Positions 32,763 through 32,872 of a DNA stretch of 32,872 bases are shown here, piece after piece (position 1 is the first letter of the stretch; each line of letters begins with the position of its first letter). The DNA lies in the NCBI GenBank assembly GCA_913061125.1, contig CAJXUB010000023.1, positions 1-32,872 on the forward strand, in the 5' to 3' direction. A program made the position numbers and the translations under genes. The DNA is from an uncultured Flavobacteriaceae bacterium. Its GTDB lineage: Bacteria > Bacteroidota > Bacteroidia > Flavobacteriales > Flavobacteriaceae. The notes below the pieces were generated by a model, which was given only the letters and a program-made list of their open reading frames with translations, did no database searches and had not been told where the DNA came from.

Positions 32763-32872
32763 GGGGTGGATTTAGTTTTGCTGATTTTTTTTATAAAGTT
32801 AATTAAAATCTGGTTTCCTTTCAGTTCTAATTCTCTAAAGTAACCTTTTCTATAGTTTTAAAAGGGGAGAGG
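32759..32872 (-). other. Possible 3' end of an upstream gene at the window edge
   Basis: On the minus strand one frame gives LSPFKTIEKVTLEN then a stop at 32829-32827. Another frame gives 32 codons without any start (NYRKGYFRELELKGNQIL...) ending in a TGA that overlaps the LETM1-like ATG. Either the first is an ordinary gene end, or a base change near 32858 splits one gene. The data end here, so this stays open. Confidence 0.25.

Noticed and set aside
1-32872. CRISPR array, tRNA, rRNA, integrase, prophage or defence cluster
   Set aside because: No spaced direct-repeat series, no cloverleaf or rRNA signature, and no mobile or defence genes among the translated frames.

Overview
The window looks like a chromosomal segment from a marine-type member of Flavobacteriaceae (Bacteroidota). 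The sequence is AT-rich by eye. Several genes are preceded by the Bacteroidota -7 promoter box TAnnTTTG, and there are no clear Shine-Dalgarno sites. The gene content is typical of the group: DUF4834 plus YfhO, a LETM1-like TerB-type protein, an M3 lipoprotein peptidase, DUF1684, an aerotolerance (BatA-type) protein beside a dihydroorotase-like gene, and lipoproteins with short lipoboxes. No phage, transposase gene, CRISPR array, tRNA or rRNA was found. This is mostly conserved core chromosome, and the interest lies in intergenic elements and variant enzymes.

Layout. 1-1978 (minus): a GNAT-like protein cut by the window edge, and an outer-membrane beta-barrel of the phenol-MetA type. 2059-6021 (plus): an operon of DUF4834, YfhO and a family 4 glycosyltransferase, probably for surface glycan work. 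6022-6838: the only long stretch without an intact gene; it holds REP-like hairpins, a small lipoprotein gene broken by one base in an A6 tract, a 60-bp element repeated near 24.9 kb, and a strong terminator. 6839-10739 (minus): a secreted Tyr/Arg-rich protein and UvrA. 10831-11811: an ECF-type sigma factor, a 47-residue small ORF and a bidirectional terminator. 11801-15455: endonuclease III without its iron-sulfur cysteines, divergent Bcp peroxiredoxin, a 484-residue conserved protein of unknown function, an MBL-fold hydrolase and a small TM/coiled-coil protein.

15452-22149 (minus): an ordered run of S10 carboxypeptidase, glycosyltransferase with a Rossmann tail, BatA/vWA protein, dihydroorotase-like protein that has lost the HxH metal site, a Tic20/DUF4870-like membrane protein and an esterase, with several start/stop overlaps. 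22218-24242: DUF2007, DUF4442, a small conserved protein and OxyR. 24410-27984 (minus): a small membrane protein behind the second copy of the 60-bp element, an M3 peptidase and a cyclophilin. 28017-29492 (plus): a CoA-type Nudix hydrolase and a PlsC-like acyltransferase. 29493-32762 (minus): an ECF sigma factor with a membrane partner, a DUF1684 lipoprotein and the LETM1-like protein.

The best lead is the 60-bp element at 6700-6759 and 24883-24942. It is about 90% identical between copies, lies 62-63 nt before the start codon of two otherwise unrelated small cell-envelope genes, and contains a direct repeat about two helical turns long plus an inverted repeat TGACGTAA/TTACGTCA. It ends next to a plausible -33 box, as expected of an activator site shared by a small regulon. 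All functional calls rest on reading translations and motifs by eye; no database search was run.
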